Below, one piece after another: positions 62,992 to 64,000 of a stretch of 64,000 nt of DNA; within the stretch, counting starts at the first letter, position 1, and each line of letters starts with the position of its first letter. This DNA comes from Nitrospirota bacterium. GTDB taxonomy: Bacteria > Nitrospirota > Thermodesulfovibrionia > Thermodesulfovibrionales > Dissulfurispiraceae. The stretch spans positions 136,623 to 200,622 of the forward strand of contig JAJYVD010000001.1 of assembly GCA_021792185.1 (NCBI GenBank). Reading direction: 5' to 3'. The translations under genes were made by a program, and so were the position numbers. Below the pieces are notes generated by a model, which saw only the letters and a list, made by a program, of their open reading frames with translations, was not told the origin of the DNA and ran no database searches.

Positions 62992-63411
62992 TCACAATTT
63001 ACACTTCCCCGCTACCGCCGCGCAAAATCTCTCTATATCCTTGCTGTGCCTTTTCCAGACATCATGTACGATTCGCATGTCGGTCTTTTCGTATTCATGC
63101 ACTATCCTGTTTCTAAAGCCGACCATCTGTATCATTTTTTTAGCAAGGGCACTGGTGATAACTTTTTTGGACGCCAGTATTTCAAATATATCCGCCTGAG
63201 TTGACGGCGTTTCCCATTCGGAATCGCTTATTATGTGAGAACCGATGTCTATACATATTTGGATTGCCTGTATGAGATTAAACAGAACAATGCTCTGGAG
63301 GTCGCTGTCCTTAACAAACAGAGAGATGCCCGGATTTTTCCTCTGCCTGATCTGTTTTATATAACTCTCCGCCCTTTCGAGCTTTCTTGCAATGAGCAGC
63401 TTATCAACCAA
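62992..63411 (-). CDS. hepT: HepT-like ribonuclease toxin
   Basis: 139 residues of the DUF86/HEPN family, nearly all helical. The catalytic HEPN motif Rx4HxY is present as RNRIVHEY near 100-107. HepT cleaves RNA when free. Its start overlaps the end of the nucleotidyltransferase gene by 8 bases, as in known HepT/MntA pairs, where MntA adds AMP groups to the HepT Tyr. A terminator follows. Confidence 0.88.
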   Translation of the reverse strand: MVDKLLIARKLERAESYIKQIRQRKNPGISLFVKDSDLQSIVLFNLIQAIQICIDIGSHIISDSEWETPSTQADIFEILASKKVITSALAKKMIQMVGFRNRIVHEYEKTDMRIVHDVWKRHSKDIERFCAAVAGKCKL

Positions 63412-63829
63412 CTCTTGCCCTCCTGAATCGTCCGGCCACGGCCTTCAAACAAATATCTTCTATCGGCTTATAGTCGAAATATTCGATAATGGCATTGGCA
63501 GCAAACCTTACTCTCAGCCTCCTATTTCTGTCAAAAAGCACCTTGCCGGTTTTGATAATACGATGTTTTAAAAAAGGAGGGGCTGTATTCAGCACTACAA
63601 TATCTATGGGGCGCAGAGAAAATCCCGGAGAAACGGAGTAATATGTTTTTTTGAGCGATTCGTAAGTCTTTCGCCCCTTTTTACGGTCATTTATCAGTAC
63701 GGCAATATCAATATCGCTTTCTGATGTTTCTTTATTGTTTGAGGCGCTGCCGAAAATATAGAGAGCGGAAACCTCATCCCTGCCCTTAAAGTAATCGGTA
63801 ATACGCTTTATGTCATCCCGCATATTCAT
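63404..63829 (-). CDS. mntA: MntA-like minimal nucleotidyltransferase antitoxin
   Basis: 141 residues. The nucleotidyltransferase motif GSASNNKETSESDIDIAVLI (GSx10DxD-type) is near 29-48, with a third acidic residue likely at PIDIVVLN near 80. It is longer than MNT minimal domains, with a C-terminal helical part. MntA neutralises HepT by polyadenylylation. It is the first gene of the pair. Confidence 0.88.
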   Translation of the reverse strand: MNMRDDIKRITDYFKGRDEVSALYIFGSASNNKETSESDIDIAVLINDRKKGRKTYESLKKTYYSVSPGFSLRPIDIVVLNTAPPFLKHRIIKTGKVLFDRNRRLRVRFAANAIIEYFDYKPIEDICLKAVAGRFRRARVG

Positions 63830-63877
63830 TATGCCTTGATTATATCACAAGCCGGGTTTAATAGAGCCCCCTTCCGT

Positions 63878-63941
63878 GTTGCCTCACGTAAGAATCTATT
63901 CGAAATAGTATTCGTTGCCTCACCGAAAATCTATTCAAGAT
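63878..63941. repeat. tandem direct repeat
   Basis: GTTGCCTCACGTAAGAATC-type sequence at 63878-63906 and GTTGCCTCACCGAAAATC-type sequence at 63914-63941 are two imperfect copies of about 28 bases, each ending in a CTATTC segment. They lie upstream of mntA and overlap the end of a partial frame. Confidence 0.5.
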
Positions 63942-64000
63942 GTTTTCTGGTTTTACCTGCCTTTTTCTCTTTTCCTTTGACCGCTGCAATGCTAAGTAGT
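63931..64000 (-). CDS. possible C-terminal end of a gene cut by the right edge
   Basis: On the minus strand a frame enters from the right edge and ends LSIAAVKGKEKKAGKTRKHLE followed by TAG at 63933-63931. The lysine-rich tail looks like a real protein end, but only about 22 residues are visible, so no family can be given. Confidence 0.3.
   Translation of the reverse strand, partial: LLSIAAVKGKEKKAGKTRKHLE

Overview
The window reads as a contiguous chromosomal segment of a Gram-negative-type, probably anaerobic bacterium. A member of the Nitrospirota or a deltaproteobacterium-like lineage is my best guess. The clues are a long-form HflX with an N-terminal extension, a radical SAM/SPASM protein of the alternative haem type next to hemE, a DUF362 ferredoxin protein, a 6S RNA upstream of rny and ymdB, and many B12-dependent radical SAM proteins. 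This is an inference from gene content. No rRNA or tRNA was seen to settle it.

Region 1 (about 1-36,241, all minus strand) is one long surface-glycan locus. It is transcribed from a promoter near 36,250-36,278 towards the left edge. It starts with a winged-helix regulator and a NusG/RfaH-like antiterminator. Sugar-nucleotide genes follow, centred on pseudaminic acid: pseB, a fused SDR-PseC, an SpsF-type cytidylyltransferase, pseG and pseI. A second set looks like a different nonulosonate or diacetamido sugar branch: a retaining 4,6-dehydratase, a NeuB-like synthase, a second SpsF, and a glycosyltransferase fused to a cytidylyltransferase-like domain. Modifying enzymes are unusually many: four B12-binding radical SAM proteins, one SPASM radical SAM protein, several methyltransferases, a CmoA-type carboxy-SAM synthase and a UDP-sulfoquinovose synthase. 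An MsbA/PglK-like ABC exporter and a Wzy/WaaL-like ligase or polymerase (cut by the left edge) complete export and assembly. A decaying IS3-family element (6,351-7,612) lies beside a truncated methyltransferase gene.

Region 2 (36.5-43.0 kb) has two tandem MacB/FtsX-type permeases, a DMT transporter, a broken HD-GYP gene divergent from an intact paralogue, and a frameshifted rarA.

Region 3 (43.0-64.0 kb) is mostly housekeeping: coaD, rsmD, purN, hemE, a haem-type radical SAM gene, hflX, an M1 peptidase-ChaN-PDZ fusion, a DUF362 protein, an rRNA methyltransferase, 6S RNA, rny, ymdB, osmC-like, greB, ywbE, marC, a YhcH-family gene, a cold-shock gene and a HepT/MntA toxin-antitoxin pair.

The most interesting non-coding signal is a set of dispersed intergenic repeats: family I at 37.8, 53.1 and 54.4 kb; family II at 36.35, 47.8 and 58.9 kb; family III at 44.8 and 52.6 kb; and a nested palindrome at 62.6 kb. 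In each copy the two ends are complementary to each other, although the end sequences differ from copy to copy. In family I the internal stems also show compensated base changes. This pattern points to selection on a folded RNA or DNA structure, or to a mechanism that keeps arms matched. A second notable point is hflX, whose conserved N-terminus has no ATG, GTG or TTG start but has a strong Shine-Dalgarno sequence before an ATC codon.
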